A stretch of DNA of 64,000 nucleotides from Streptomyces sp. SID13031 (GCF_010548305.1 NZ_JAAGLV010000007.1:124001-188000), one strand, 5' to 3'. Positions 1 to 8,817 are shown, numbered from the stretch's first letter. A program made the numbers and translations. The notes: a model not told the origin generated them from the letters alone.

Positions 1-339
1 CGCCACCTCGGCACTACGACCTTGAAAGTCTGCGGGCGCCGCCGGCAGCTCGGCTATCGCGAACGCGGGCGGTCGTGGCTGTTGGTCGCCTTTCTCACTT
101 GCGCGTTCGGCCAGCGCCGCCGCGCGGAGTGCGCGCAGCTCTCCGTCGGTGATCCGGAGCTGCTCCTCGTAGCGCTCGATCAGATCCGCCGGCGCGAGGC
201 GGCGGCCCTTTTCGTAGTCGGACAACCCGCCATGTCCTTGCATGCCGAGCCGCGCGGCGAGCTGCCGCAGCGACAGGCCGCGGGCCAACCGGTAGCGCAA
301 CATGGCAGCGCCGAGCGTCGCCAGGGCGGAGCTGTCCAT
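1..339 (-). CDS. XRE-family helix-turn-helix protein, C-terminus beyond window
   Basis: The gene starts at ATG 339 on the minus strand after a strong ribosome site (GAGGTGAGG) and is still open at base 1, so only the first 113 residues are seen. They begin MDSSALATLGAAMLRYRLAR and contain a classic Xre/Cro helix-turn-helix at about residues 10-60 (LSLRQLAARLG, then a GGLSDYEKGRR turn). A hydrophilic, Arg/Ala-rich linker follows from about residue 80. In actinobacteria such a start often precedes an NB-ARC, TPR or transporter-like sensor domain; which one cannot be seen here. It is divergent from the secreted peptidase gene at 463, with 123 bases between them. The DNA-binding role is well supported; the targets are unknown. 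Confidence 0.8.
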   Translation of the reverse strand, partial: MDSSALATLGAAMLRYRLARGLSLRQLAARLGMQGHGGLSDYEKGRRLAPADLIERYEEQLRITDGELRALRAAALAERASEKGDQQPRPPAFAIAELPAAPADFQGRSAEVA

Positions 340-462
340 TGCCTCACCTCACCCCGATGGACAGTCTCTGGACGGCATCCAACCCACAACATAACCGACG
401 CTCCGTGACCGATCGATAGCTTCGAGCCACCAACCCTGTTCCGTCCCATCAGGAGGCTTGTT

Positions 463-1644
463 ATGACGTTCAACTCGCGCGGGCGCTGGGCAGTTGTGCT
501 CGGTTCTGGCCTGTTCGCCGGAGTTCTGGCAGTTCCCGCCACGGCTGCAGGCGCAGCACCTCAACCGCAGCCAGATCTTCAGCAAGCGGTGACCGCCAAA
601 GTCAACGGCGCGAAGTCCGGTAAGGCCAAGACGGCCGGTATCCAGGTCAACGTGACCCGCGGCGCCGGTACCGGCTCGGTCTTCGGTACCACCGTCGCGC
701 TCACCCCGACGGGTCAGGACACGCACCCCGAGGGCTGGCTGTTCGCGGCTCGGCTGGTCGACGGGAAGTGGCAGGTCGGGCTCGAGGGCGAGCGTGCCTT
801 CAACGACCTGACCGCTGCCTCACCGGTGGTCTCGGCGAAGGAGAAGCAGCTCTTCGGGCAGTCGTTCGCTCCGCAGGCCGCCGGTGGCGACTTCCGGACC
901 GGCATGCGGCTGCCGTTCGCGACCGGCGCCTCCTGGAGCATGCCGGGTGGCCCGCACGGCTGGGCCGGCACCGATACGCCGTACAGCTCAGTGGATCTGG
1001 CCGGCGGCAACGGTCAGGTGCTCGCGGCGCGCGGAGGTACGGCGTACACGATGTGCGGCAACGGACGGGGCTGGATCCGGGTCATCCACGACCGCGGTTA
1101 CGCGACGGACTACTACCACCTGTTCAACAACATCGCGGCGAACGGACTGGCCGTCAGCGAGGGCACGTTCCTCGGCAACATCGGCACGGATGTGTCGTGC
1201 GGCGGGTCGGCCAGCGGCAACCACGTGCACTTCGCGCTGCGGCAGAACAGCGCGTACGTCGGGATCGCCGGGCACAACGCCGGCGGCTGGGTGTTCCAGA
1301 ACGCGGCGTCGGCGTACAACGGCACCGCACTGCACGGGAGCACCCTGCGCAGCCCGGGTCAGCTGCTCTACAACTACGGAGCGCTGGGCTTCACGCAGGG
1401 GATCATCGACTCGTTCGGCGGTACTACCGTCAACAAGCGGACCGGGCCGGGCACCAACTACGCCCTGGCGGGCAGCGTCGCCGACGGCACGACGGTGAAC
1501 GTCTCCTGCTCGAAGAACGGCACCTCGCACACGGGCCGCTGGGGAACCACCAGCCTGTGGAACCGGTTGAGCGACGGGACCTGGGTCACCGACGCGTTCA
1601 TGTGGACCGGGCTGGCGACTCCGGTGAACGGCACCTGCCCGTAG
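463..1644 (+). CDS. Secreted M23-family (LasA/beta-lytic-like) peptidase with SH3-like tail
   Basis: A 393-residue exported protein. Residues 1-30 form a signal peptide (basic start, hydrophobic VVLGSGLFAGVLAVPATA, Ala-rich cleavage region). The central region, about 160-275, carries M23 zinc-peptidase hallmarks: PHGWAGTD and VDLAGG (first His and the Asp ligand), then GNHVHFAL with the paired histidines. It would cleave peptidoglycan cross-bridges or Gly-rich peptides outside the cell. The last ~75 residues (RTGPGTNYALAGSV to the end) look like a bacterial SH3 cell-wall-binding domain with two Cys able to pair. An AGGAGG ribosome site fixes the start. A terminator follows directly, so it is probably monocistronic. 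Family assignment is firm; lytic versus remodelling role is open. Confidence 0.88.
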   Translation: MTFNSRGRWAVVLGSGLFAGVLAVPATAAGAAPQPQPDLQQAVTAKVNGAKSGKAKTAGIQVNVTRGAGTGSVFGTTVALTPTGQDTHPEGWLFAARLVDGKWQVGLEGERAFNDLTAASPVVSAKEKQLFGQSFAPQAAGGDFRTGMRLPFATGASWSMPGGPHGWAGTDTPYSSVDLAGGNGQVLAARGGTAYTMCGNGRGWIRVIHDRGYATDYYHLFNNIAANGLAVSEGTFLGNIGTDVSCGGSASGNHVHFALRQNSAYVGIAGHNAGGWVFQNAASAYNGTALHGSTLRSPGQLLYNYGALGFTQGIIDSFGGTTVNKRTGPGTNYALAGSVADGTTVNVSCSKNGTSHTGRWGTTSLWNRLSDGTWVTDAFMWTGLATPVNGTCP

Positions 1645-1661
1645 TACCGGCTGAACAGACG

Positions 1662-1695
1662 AATGGCCCGGGGAGAGGAGTCTCTCCGGGCCATT
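1662..1695 (+). terminator. Rho-independent-type hairpin after the M23 peptidase
   Basis: Arms of 15 bases (AATGGCCCGGGGAGA / TCTCTCCGGGCCATT) pair with one mismatch around a very short loop, 17 bases after the peptidase stop. There is no long T run, which is usual in high-GC actinobacteria. It lies between convergent genes and may serve both. Confidence 0.75.
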
Positions 1696-1707
1696 GCTGT
1701 CTGCGCA

Positions 1708-2004
1708 TCAGGCCGCGTGGCGGCCGTGGTGCGTGCTGTGTTCGTTCATGAAGGCCCGGGCGCGGCGGATGCTGACGACGCTGCCGGCGTTGGCGATCGG
1801 TTTGTGGGAGAACGGCTCTGCCGCGCCACCGAGGGCGAGCAGGTCGAGCTTGGACCTGGCGAGATCGCGGTCGTCGGCAACCCAGCTACCTGCGGGCCCG
1901 TGTCCGAGCCCGGTGGCGTTCCGCCTGTTGCTGCCTTCGAGAGCCGCGATGACTACCAGCGCGAGTACTGCGAGGACGATGATTCCGGTCATGGCAGTAA
2001 TCAT
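1708..2004 (-). CDS. Small single-span membrane protein of unknown function
   Basis: About 98 residues from ATG 2004. A TTG at 2028 would add eight residues, and an ATG at 1992 would give MTGIIVL. The N-terminus is one strong membrane helix (MTGIIVLAVLALVVIAAL, about residues 5-22), followed by a charged, soluble tail rich in Arg, Asp and His and ending HHGRHAA. No catalytic motif is visible and I do not recognise the family. It is divergent from the GlxA-type regulator at 2076, with a 71-base shared promoter region, and convergent with the M23 gene. Support comes from the clean membrane helix and GC-rich third positions; the start is uncertain. Confidence 0.5.
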   Translation of the reverse strand: MITAMTGIIVLAVLALVVIAALEGSNRRNATGLGHGPAGSWVADDRDLARSKLDLLALGGAAEPFSHKPIANAGSVVSIRRARAFMNEHSTHHGRHAA

Positions 2005-2037
2005 GCTACCAACTAGATCCAGCCACAATTGGCACTA

Positions 2038-2068
2038 TTGACAGTCCTGCACAAATTTCTGCCATACT
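2038..2068 (+). promoter_or_regulatory. Candidate promoter giving a leaderless transcript for the GlxA regulator
   Basis: TTGACA (2038-2043) and CATACT (2063-2068) are 19 bases apart. The ATG at 2076 lies eight bases after the -10, so transcription would start at about the initiator codon. No Shine-Dalgarno precedes 2076. Exactly the same spacing occurs at 10888-10926. Confidence 0.5.
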
Positions 2069-2075
2069 GGCTCGC

Positions 2076-3029
2076 ATGCTGCGGAAGATCGCTGTTGTCC
2101 TGATGGAGGACGTCGCTCTGTTCGAGTTCGGCGTGCTGTCGGAGGTGTTCGGGATCGACCGGACCGACGACGGCGTACCGGCGTTCGACTTCAAGGTGTG
2201 CTCGACCACCCCGGGCGTGCCGATGTGTACGAGCAGTCACTCGGCCGTGATCGCGCCGTACGGGCTGGAGGAGCTGGAGGACGCCGACCTGGTCGCGCTG
2301 CCGGCGACCACCTGGCGCGGTGAGTACGACGAACGCATCCTGGACGCGCTGCGCAAGGCACATGAGCGCGGCGCGATCCTGCTGACGGTCTGCTCGGGCG
2401 CCTTCGTGCTCGGGATGGCCGGGCTGCTCGATGGACGCTGCTGCGCGACGCACTGGCGCTATGCGGACAAGTTCCGCGAGCAGTTCCCCCTGGCCAAGCT
2501 CGACGCTGACGTGCTCTTCGTCGACGACGGCGACATCATCACCAGCGCCGGTACGGCCGCCGGCATCGACGCCTGCCTGCACCTCGTCCGCCGCGAGCTC
2601 GGCAGCGCGGTGGCGACCCGCATCGCCCGCCGCATGGTCGTCCCGCCGCAGCGAGACGGCGGCCAGCGCCAGTACGTCGAAGTACCGGTGCCTGAATCGT
2701 CCGGGGAGAGCCTGCAGCCGGTGCTCGACTGGATGGTCGACAACCTGATGATCGAGCACACCGTGCCCGAGCTCGCCCGGCGCGCGCAGATGTCCGACCG
2801 CACCTTCGCCCGCCGCTTCGTCGCCGAAACCGGCACAACCCCACTCAAATGGGTCACGACGCAACGCGTCCTCCACGCCAGAACCCTGCTGGAGCAGACA
2901 AAACTAGGCATCGAACAGATCGCCTCAGAAGCCGGCTTCGGCACAGCAGCCCTACTACGCCACCACTTCCGCCGCGTAGTAGGCGTCCCACCCCAGGACT
3001 ACCGCCGAACCTTCCAAACCGCCAGCTGA
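2076..3029 (+). CDS. GlxA-family transcriptional regulator (DJ-1/PfpI domain plus AraC HTH)
   Basis: 317 residues. Residues 1 to ~190 are a DJ-1/PfpI-like amidotransferase fold, with the family cysteine in the nucleophile-elbow region LTVCSGAFVLGMAG (Cys about 105). Residues ~215-315 are an AraC/XylS double helix-turn-helix (ELARRAQMSDRTFARRF and IEQIASEAGFGTAALLRHHF). This is the GlxA/FtrA/ArgR architecture, often a ligand-responsive activator of amine or amino-acid catabolism; the ligand here is unknown. There is no ribosome site, which fits the leaderless promoter just upstream. The next gene is convergent, so it is a single-gene unit. Confidence 0.88.
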   Translation: MLRKIAVVLMEDVALFEFGVLSEVFGIDRTDDGVPAFDFKVCSTTPGVPMCTSSHSAVIAPYGLEELEDADLVALPATTWRGEYDERILDALRKAHERGAILLTVCSGAFVLGMAGLLDGRCCATHWRYADKFREQFPLAKLDADVLFVDDGDIITSAGTAAGIDACLHLVRRELGSAVATRIARRMVVPPQRDGGQRQYVEVPVPESSGESLQPVLDWMVDNLMIEHTVPELARRAQMSDRTFARRFVAETGTTPLKWVTTQRVLHARTLLEQTKLGIEQIASEAGFGTAALLRHHFRRVVGVPPQDYRRTFQTAS

Positions 3030-3098
3030 TCTCCTCGGCGTCTCACGCGTGGCGGAGGGCGCGAAAGCGGTCCGGCCGGGGTCGGCTGGCGGGTTGTT

Positions 3099-3132
3099 GT
3101 ACCGCTGGCGTGAAGTAGCGCGCCAGCGGTAC
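3099..3132. repeat. Perfect 12-base inverted repeat downstream of the GlxA gene
   Basis: GTACCGCTGGCG and CGCCAGCGGTAC flank a 10-base loop. The hairpin lies 70 bases past the regulator's stop in a 236-base spacer between convergent genes. A terminator is likely; an operator is possible but there is no promoter beside it. Confidence 0.6.
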
Positions 3133-3222
3133 TGAGACCTGCTAGCGGCCGGCGCCCGAGCCCGAAAAGGGGGAGTCGCTTAACCGGTTTGGGGAGGATT
3201 GTGTCCGCAGGTGGGGGTGGGT

Positions 3223-3247
3223 TGCCCTTCGGGCCTGCCGGAGGGCA
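3223..3247 (-). terminator. Hairpin after the DrrB-type permease
   Basis: A 10-base stem with one G-T wobble (TGCCCTTCGG / CCGGAGGGCA) around a 5-base loop, 19 bases beyond the permease stop at 3266. It is the probable end of the exporter transcript on the minus strand. No T run follows. Confidence 0.55.
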
Positions 3248-3265
3248 CAGCTTCGACCGTCTTCT

Positions 3266-4090
3266 TCAGACCGAGCGCTGGTACGTGCGGAAGGCTCGGG
3301 TGGAGAGGTAGCCGACCAGGAGGGTGAAGGCTAGGAGGTAGAGGCCGTGGCGGGTGGCTGAGTTCCAGTCGGGGTTGGCTGAGAGGGCTTGGCGGGCGGT
3401 GATGGCGGCCCAGTCGACGGGGTTGAAGCGGGCCGCGACGCCAACCCAGTGGGGGGCGAGTTTCGGGTCGAGCATGATCGAGGACATGAAGGTCAGCGGC
3501 AGCGAGATGAACTGGGAGATGCCGATCAGCGCGTCCTGCTGACGGGTGAGCAGCGCGACCGCGTTCGAGAGCGAGCCGAACGCGGTGCCGACGAGCATCG
3601 ACACGACGATCGTGACGACGTAGCCGAGCACGCCGCCGTCGTACCGGGCGCCGGCCGCGAACCCGATCGCGAACACCAGGATGGTCTGGATCACCGTGGT
3701 GGTGCCGTTGCTGATCAGTTGGCCGGCCATCAGCGCGCCCCGGCGGACCGGCGAGGTCAGCATCCGGTCCATCACGCCGCGCTCCATGTCGGCGATGAAG
3801 GTGGTGCCGTTCCAGCCGCTCGTCATCAGCGCGGTCATCATCACGATGCCCGGGGTCAGGAACGCGATGTACGACGAATCACTGAAGCCCGGCAGCGCGA
3901 CGACCCCCTTGAACAGCTGCCCGAACAACAGCAACCAGATCGCGGGCTGCACGAGCGTGAAGGCGATCAGAGCAGGAGACCGGTACTGCGCCCGCAGCCA
4001 CCGGCCGGTGATGAACCCGGTATGACCGAGGAAGCTACCCCGGCGGACCGACCCGTTGGTGGTGACTCGTTCTACCGTCAGCGCGCTCAT
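3266..4090 (-). CDS. ABC-2 type exporter permease (DrrB-like)
   Basis: 274 residues, the usual DrrB size, with about six membrane helices: one near 40-65 (YRSPALIAFTLVQPAIWLLLF), further ones across 80-240, and a last one at about 245-265. The family region FISLPLTFMSSIMLDPKLAP sits in the second half. It forms the membrane half of an ATP-driven exporter, probably for a drug, antibiotic or lipid. Its start overlaps the stop of the ATPase gene by four bases (ATGA), so the two are translationally coupled. The PadR gene upstream on the same strand is the likely regulator. Substrate cannot be read from sequence. Confidence 0.88.
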   Translation of the reverse strand: MSALTVERVTTNGSVRRGSFLGHTGFITGRWLRAQYRSPALIAFTLVQPAIWLLLFGQLFKGVVALPGFSDSSYIAFLTPGIVMMTALMTSGWNGTTFIADMERGVMDRMLTSPVRRGALMAGQLISNGTTTVIQTILVFAIGFAAGARYDGGVLGYVVTIVVSMLVGTAFGSLSNAVALLTRQQDALIGISQFISLPLTFMSSIMLDPKLAPHWVGVAARFNPVDWAAITARQALSANPDWNSATRHGLYLLAFTLLVGYLSTRAFRTYQRSV

Positions 4091-5082
4091 GCCGCCCTCT
4101 CCTCATCCTTCTCGGCCGACTTGAACGAGCGGCCCGTGTACTGCAGGTAGACGTCATCCAGCGACGGCCGCGAAACCGTCACCGCGGTGACCGGAATCGC
4201 CTTCTCCTCAAGGGCTCCCAGCACCGCCGGCACCGCGGTCGCACCGCGATCGACCCGCGCTCTGAGAGTGTTGCCATCGACAACGATCTCGCCGATGCCG
4301 GGGAGCGCGGTGAGCAGCCGGCGGACAGAGCCGTCGGTGTCAGCATCGACCAGCTCGACCTGCACCGAGTCGCCGCGGAGCTCGGCTTTCAGCGCCTCGG
4401 GGGTGCCTTCGGCAACGATCTTGCCGTGGTCGACGATCGCGAGCTGGCCGGCCAGGCGGTCGGCTTCCTCCAGGTAGTGCGTGGTCAGCAGGACGGTCAG
4501 GCCTTCCGCGCCGGACAGCCGCTCGACCTCGTTCCACAGGTCCGCGCGGGCTTCCGGGTCGAGGCCGGTGGTCGGCTCGTCGAGGAAGAGCACTCGCGGG
4601 CGATGGACCAGCCCGAGCGCGACATCCAGCTTGCGCTGCATGCCACCGGAGTACGTCCGGACCTGGCGGGTTCCGGCGTCCTGCAGGTCGAAGCGCTCCA
4701 GGAGTTCGGCGGCCCGGCGTACCGACTCCTGCCTGGACAGGCCGTAGATGCGGCCGCTCAGGACGAGATTCTCGACGCCCGTCGCCATCGGGTCGGAGCT
4801 GGACTTCTGCGGCACATAGCCGATCGCGTGACGGACCTCCTCCTGCTGCTTCACGACGTCGAAGCCGGCTACCCGCGCAGTACCGGAGTCGGCGCGGGAC
4901 AGCGTGGTGAGGATCTTCACGGTGGTGGACTTGCCGGCGCCGTTCGGGCCGAGCAACCCCAGTACCACGCCCTCCGGGACGGTGAAGCTCAACCCGTCGA
5001 GCGCCCGCAGCGGCGGCTTCTTGCGGCCGGCGGGATAGGTCTTGACCAGTTCTGCTGCCTCGAGGGCAGGGGGTGATGCCAT
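4087..5082 (-). CDS. ABC exporter ATP-binding protein (DrrA-like)
   Basis: 331 residues with every ABC ATPase motif: Walker A GPNGAGKST near residue 45, Q-loop GYVPQKSSSD, signature YSGGMQRKLD, Walker B VLFLDEPTTGLD and an H-loop in LLTTHYLEEADRL. The C-terminal ~90 residues resemble the DrrA extension (VDADTDGSVRRLL, then PSLDDVYLQYTGR). It energises the permease encoded next. The ATG at 5082 follows a GAGGAG ribosome site that lies inside a 9-base inverted repeat, so translation could be hairpin-controlled. The family is certain; daunorubicin-type efflux is only the archetype. Confidence 0.92.
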   Translation of the reverse strand: MASPPALEAAELVKTYPAGRKKPPLRALDGLSFTVPEGVVLGLLGPNGAGKSTTVKILTTLSRADSGTARVAGFDVVKQQEEVRHAIGYVPQKSSSDPMATGVENLVLSGRIYGLSRQESVRRAAELLERFDLQDAGTRQVRTYSGGMQRKLDVALGLVHRPRVLFLDEPTTGLDPEARADLWNEVERLSGAEGLTVLLTTHYLEEADRLAGQLAIVDHGKIVAEGTPEALKAELRGDSVQVELVDADTDGSVRRLLTALPGIGEIVVDGNTLRARVDRGATAVPAVLGALEEKAIPVTAVTVSRPSLDDVYLQYTGRSFKSAEKDEERAA

Positions 5083-5090
5083 GGTGATAC

Positions 5091-5118
5091 GACTCCTCAG
5101 GATGAGTGATGAGGAGTC
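5091..5118 (-). promoter_or_regulatory. Inverted repeat enclosing the ribosome site of the DrrA-like gene
   Basis: GACTCCTCA and TGAGGAGTC are perfect 9-base arms with a 10-base loop. On the minus strand the downstream arm contains the GAGGAG ribosome site, eight to nine bases before the ATG at 5082. It could be an RNA hairpin hiding the ribosome site or a repressor operator; sequence alone does not decide. Confidence 0.55.
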
Positions 5119-5243
5119 GATCCGGCTATCCTGACGGTGCGCCTTGGGTGTCAGGTCTCGCTTGCGGGATCGACTCGAGGAACTGCGGCCCTTGACCCTG
5201 GCGTTGCCGCGCCTTGGTCGGGGGCCGTGCTAATTAGTGCCTG

Positions 5244-5939
5244 CTACTGGGCCTCCGGTGAGATCAGGTGTTGCCAGGGGAACTCCTCTCCGAAGTACTT
5301 GACCGGATCCTTGAACAGCTCGCCCGGCTGGATGCCGAGCTGCTCGACGATCTCGAAACCCTTGCGCCAGAAGGCCGATCCCTCCAGGTCGTCCGTGCGG
5401 ATCGCCTCGACGAGTCCCCGGACATAGGTGATCTCCGCCTGGACGAGGGCGAGCCGGAACTCCGACTCGACCCAGAAGATCCGGGGGAGCTTCATCGTCT
5501 CTATCGAGGCGTGCGCGGTCTCGAGCTGCTCGACCTCGGCGAGCAGGCTCTGTACCCGCTGGTCGAGCAGCTCGACCACGCGATCCGGCGAGATCGCCGG
5601 CAGGTAGGCCAACCCCGCCTCCAGCTGGCTGAACTCGCGCTCCGGGCTGCCGAGCAGCTCAGCCAGCCAGTCCTGGAACTCAGCCCGCCCGGCCTCGGTG
5701 ATCGCGTAGACGGTCTTCTCCGGGCGATTGCCGAGGCGCACGGTCTCGACCGCCTCGATGTAGCCGTTCTTCTCGAGCGCGGCCACGACCGAGTAGAGCG
5801 ACCCGTAGTTGAGCTTGATGCTCAGGTCCTTACCGCGGGTCTTGAGCGTCGTGGAGATCTCGTACGGATGCATCGGCCGCTCGGCGAGGCTGCCGAGCAC
5901 AGCGAACGCCAACGGATTGGCCACCTTGCGCTTGACCAC
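5244..5939 (-). CDS. PadR-family transcriptional regulator
   Basis: 231 residues. A PadR winged helix spans about residues 8-85, with AVLGSLAERPMHPYEI, the conserved Tyr-rich LNYGSLYSVVAALEKNGYIE and a VYAITEAGRAEF wing. A C-terminal helical dimerisation region (AphA/vir_act-like) covers 90-190. PadR proteins usually repress a neighbouring exporter and release DNA on binding the toxic substrate. The DrrAB-like exporter lies 161 bases downstream on the same strand. Two matching operator-like palindromes sit just upstream (5963-6006), which suggests autoregulation, with exporter control by read-through or a separate site. Confidence 0.9.
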   Translation of the reverse strand: MVKRKVANPLAFAVLGSLAERPMHPYEISTTLKTRGKDLSIKLNYGSLYSVVAALEKNGYIEAVETVRLGNRPEKTVYAITEAGRAEFQDWLAELLGSPEREFSQLEAGLAYLPAISPDRVVELLDQRVQSLLAEVEQLETAHASIETMKLPRIFWVESEFRLALVQAEITYVRGLVEAIRTDDLEGSAFWRKGFEIVEQLGIQPGELFKDPVKYFGEEFPWQHLISPEAQ

Positions 5940-5962
5940 GCCACCACCTCCTCGATCTCAAG

Positions 5963-6006
5963 TACTCTAAATCGAGTATTAGGTCGCGGGTACTCGATGT
6001 CAAGTA
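5963..6006. promoter_or_regulatory. Two tandem PadR-type operators
   Basis: TACTCTAAATCGAGTA (5963-5978) and TACTCGATGTCAAGTA (5991-6006) are copies of one palindrome. The reverse complement of the first reads TACTCGATTTAGAGTA. They are 28 bases apart start to start, lie immediately upstream of the padR start, and the second reaches to one base before the stop codon of the GNAT gene. Confidence 0.75.
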
Positions 6007-6007
6007 A

Positions 6008-6520
6008 TCAGAGCGGTCGCTCGAAGAGGAGTTCCAGGCCGTCTTCCTCGTCCCATTGCTCGCCGGCCTCGAGGAAGCCGAAGCCGGCGATGGTGGCGAG
6101 GGAGGCGGCGTTCGTCGGACTGATCGAGGCGCGGACGATCCGTACGCCGGGCTCGGCGGCGGCTCGCTCGATGAGCGCGGTGAGGATCGCTTTCGCGTAG
6201 CCCTGGCGGCGGTACGGCTCGTCGACGGTGTAGCCGACCTCGACCATGCCGTTCTCGTCGGGTGGGCCGTGGAAGCCGCCGTGGCCGATCACTATGCCCT
6301 CCGGTTCCGAGACGGCCGCCCGCACGATCCAGCGGGCGGCTTCGGGCTCGTCCTCGAGTTGGGCGATCCGGTAGTTCCACAACCACTTCGACTCGACGTT
6401 GGTGAACAAGTCGGTCAGCTCGACGCCGGCCTCCCGGCTGGCCAGTGGGAGGTCGTCGGCGAGCAACGCGGCCATCGTCGTACCGGACAACTCCACGAAT
6501 CTGATCTGCTTCGGCGTCAT
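6008..6520 (-). CDS. GNAT-family N-acetyltransferase
   Basis: 170 residues with the RimJ/GNAT fold. The acetyl-CoA binding stretch is VEVGYTVDEPYRRQGYAKAI (about 105-125), carrying the R-x-x-G-x-A loop, followed by VRASISPTNAASLATIAGFGF in the final helix-strand. It would transfer an acetyl group to an amine on a protein or small molecule; the substrate is unknown. It is same-strand with and immediately upstream of the padR gene, and the padR operators abut its stop codon. Its own start has only a weak ribosome site. Confident family, unknown target. Confidence 0.85.
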   Translation of the reverse strand: MTPKQIRFVELSGTTMAALLADDLPLASREAGVELTDLFTNVESKWLWNYRIAQLEDEPEAARWIVRAAVSEPEGIVIGHGGFHGPPDENGMVEVGYTVDEPYRRQGYAKAILTALIERAAAEPGVRIVRASISPTNAASLATIAGFGFLEAGEQWDEEDGLELLFERPL

Positions 6521-6570
6521 GGCGCTGATGCTGCTGCTCGTGGCGGCCCGGCGTCTATTTGTTTAGGCCG

Positions 6571-7668
6571 CTATTCGTTCAGACCGCCATCTTTCAGGGC
6601 CTCGGCGTACCAGGGCTTGATGGTGCCGTCGATGATCGCCAGCCGCTCGTCGAAGGGGATGAAGGCGGACTTCATCGCGTTGATCGCGAACCAGCGGAAG
6701 TCGGACAGCCCGTAGTCGAACGCGTCGGCCAGCAGGGCGAGCTCGCGGCTCATCGACGTACCGCTCATCAGCCGGTTGTCGGTGTTGACCGTGACGCGGA
6801 ACTTCAGCTTCGCGAGCAGCCCGATCGGGTGCTGCGCGATCGAGTCGGCCGCACCGGTCTGCAGGTTGGAGCTCGGGCACATCTCCAGCGGGATGCGCCG
6901 ATCGCGCACGTACGCCGCCAGCCGGCCGAGCTCGACCTTGCCGTCGGGGCCGGCGCTCTCGTCGTACGAGATGTCGTCGATGATCCGGACGCCGTGGCCG
7001 AGCCGGTCGGCGCCGCACCACTGGATCGCCTGCCAGATGGAGGGCAGGCCGAACGCCTCGCCGGCGTGGATGGTGAAGTGCGCGTTCTCGCGCTGCAGGT
7101 ACTCGAAGGCGTCGAGGTGCCGGGTGGGCGGATAACCGGCCTCGGCCCCGGCGATGTCGAAGCCGACGACGCCACCGTCTCGATAGGCGATCGACAGCTC
7201 GGCGATCTCCATCGACCGCGCCTGGTGCCGCATCGCCGTCAGCAACTGCCGCGCCACGATCGGCCGCTCGGCCCTGGCCATCCCGTCCTCGAACCCCTCG
7301 CGGACGGCATCGACGACCTGCTCGAGGCTCAGCCCAGCGGTCAGGTGCTGCTCCGGCGCGTACCGGATCTCGGCATACACGACCCCGTCGGCCGCCAGAT
7401 CCTGAACGCACTCACTGGCCACCCGCTTGATCGCCTCGGCATTCTGCATCACCGCGACGGTCTGGTCGAACGTCTCCAGGTACCGCTCCAGCGATCCGGA
7501 GTCGGCCGACTCGACGAACCACTGCCCGAGCTCGCCGGCATCGGTCCGCGGCAGCTTGTGCCCGACCTCCGCCGCCAGTTCCACCACCGTCTCCGGCCGC
7601 AGCCCACCGTCCAGGTGGTCGTGCAACAAAACCTTCGGCGCGGCCTTCAACTCCTCCTGCGTAATCAT
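6571..7668 (-). CDS. add: Adenosine deaminase
   Basis: 365 residues from ATG 7668; an alternative ATG at 7677 would add three. It converts adenosine or deoxyadenosine to inosine in purine salvage. The metal-binding N-terminal motif is HDHLDGG (His16, His18). [10 protein letters not shown] supplies the next His and the catalytic Glu, LGHGVRI another His, and [15 protein letters not shown] the Asp of the C-terminal metal site. The length is typical of actinobacterial Add. It is divergent from the YhcG-type nuclease gene, with a 75-base spacer, and the GNAT gene lies downstream on the same strand. Function is well supported. Confidence 0.93.
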   Translation of the reverse strand: MITQEELKAAPKVLLHDHLDGGLRPETVVELAAEVGHKLPRTDAGELGQWFVESADSGSLERYLETFDQTVAVMQNAEAIKRVASECVQDLAADGVVYAEIRYAPEQHLTAGLSLEQVVDAVREGFEDGMARAERPIVARQLLTAMRHQARSMEIAELSIAYRDGGVVGFDIAGAEAGYPPTRHLDAFEYLQRENAHFTIHAGEAFGLPSIWQAIQWCGADRLGHGVRIIDDISYDESAGPDGKVELGRLAAYVRDRRIPLEMCPSSNLQTGAADSIAQHPIGLLAKLKFRVTVNTDNRLMSGTSMSRELALLADAFDYGLSDFRWFAINAMKSAFIPFDERLAIIDGTIKPWYAEALKDGGLNE

Positions 7669-7743
7669 GCCCGCCATCTTGCCCCAAACCTGCCCCACAA
7701 AGGCCTTCGTGTCGCGCCGCCCACTCAGCAGATCCTGGTCGGC

Positions 7744-8817
7744 ATGTCCAACGATTCCGTTCCCCGCTTCCCCACCACCCCTGCCCGCTCAACCCTCCCC
7801 GACTGGTATCCAGACCTTCTGGACCGCATCTCCAGTCACGTCGCCACCGGCCACCGCCGTGTTGTCTCCGCCGCGAATACCGAGGTCCTGAGAAGCTACT
7901 GGGCCATCGGCCGGGAGATCCTGAACCGCCAGGACTCTGAAGGTTGGGGCTCAAAGGTCATCGATCGCCTGTCCACCGACCTGAAGTCACGGTTCCCCGC
8001 CGCGAAGGGCTACTCGCCTCGAAACCTGAAATACATGCGCGCTTTCGCCGCCGCCTGGCCCGACCAGTCAATTGTGCAAGAGCCGCTTGCACAATTGCCC
8101 TGGTACCACCAGTTGGCGCTACTGCAGAAGTTGGACGACGACTCTCTTCGCCTCTGGTACGCCGCTGCGGCGGTCGAACACGGGTGGAGCCGAGACGTGC
8201 TCGCCCTCCAGATCGAGAGCGGATTCCACCAGCGATCAGGCAAGGCGGTGACCAACTTCGCCACCGCAATCGAGGACGAGCGGTCCGACCTCGCCCAGCA
8301 GGCAACCCGCGATCCGTACCTCTTCGACTTCCTCGGCTCGACCGACGGCTGGCGGGAGCGTGAGCTGGAGGAGAAGCTCGTCGAGCACGTTGGCAAGTTT
8401 CTGCTGGAGCTAGGTCAGGGTTTCGCGTTCGTGGGGCAGCAGGTACGGCTGGAGCTGGCCGGCGAAGAGTTCTTCTGCGACCTGCTCTTCTACCACCTGC
8501 AGCTGCGCTGCTACGTGGTGGTCGAGCTCAAGGCAGTGCCGTTCAACGCGGCCTTCCTCGGGCAGCTTGGCCTCTATACGGCGGTTGTCGACGACATCCT
8601 CGCGAAGGAGGGCGACAAGCCGACGATCGGTCTGCTGTTGTGCAAGAACAAGAAGGAAGTCGTCGCGGAGTACGCGCTCCGAGGATTCAAAGCGCCGATC
8701 GGGGTGGCCGAGTGGACGAGCGCGATCAACAGCTCCCTGCCTGCCGAATTCGAGTCAGCGTTGCCGAGTGTCGAAGTACTGGAGGCTGAGCTGGCCGCCG
8801 GGGCGGACGAGTTGTGA
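7744..8817 (+). CDS. YhcG-type PD-(D/E)XK nuclease (DUF1016)
   Basis: 357 residues from ATG 7744; the same frame stays open for more than 1 kb upstream, but that part is antisense to add. The N-terminal DUF1016_N helical region (about 20-170) contains [27 protein letters not shown] and [13 protein letters not shown]. The C-terminal nuclease core (about 215-330) carries the active-site pattern FFCDLLFYH followed by VVVELK, the Asp and Glu-x-Lys of a PD-(D/E)XK site. YhcG-like proteins are widespread accessory nucleases, often near mobile or restriction loci, and their substrate is not settled. It is a lone gene with no methylase beside it. Confidence 0.88.
   Translation: MSNDSVPRFPTTPARSTLPDWYPDLLDRISSHVATGHRRVVSAANTEVLRSYWAIGREILNRQDSEGWGSKVIDRLSTDLKSRFPAAKGYSPRNLKYMRAFAAAWPDQSIVQEPLAQLPWYHQLALLQKLDDDSLRLWYAAAAVEHGWSRDVLALQIESGFHQRSGKAVTNFATAIEDERSDLAQQATRDPYLFDFLGSTDGWRERELEEKLVEHVGKFLLELGQGFAFVGQQVRLELAGEEFFCDLLFYHLQLRCYVVVELKAVPFNAAFLGQLGLYTAVVDDILAKEGDKPTIGLLLCKNKKEVVAEYALRGFKAPIGVAEWTSAINSSLPAEFESALPSVEVLEAELAAGADEL

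Noticed and set aside
6559..7743. Upstream extension of the YhcG-type nuclease frame by about 395 codons
   Set aside because: The extension is antisense to adenosine deaminase and lacks any domain; ATG 7744 matches the normal YhcG start.
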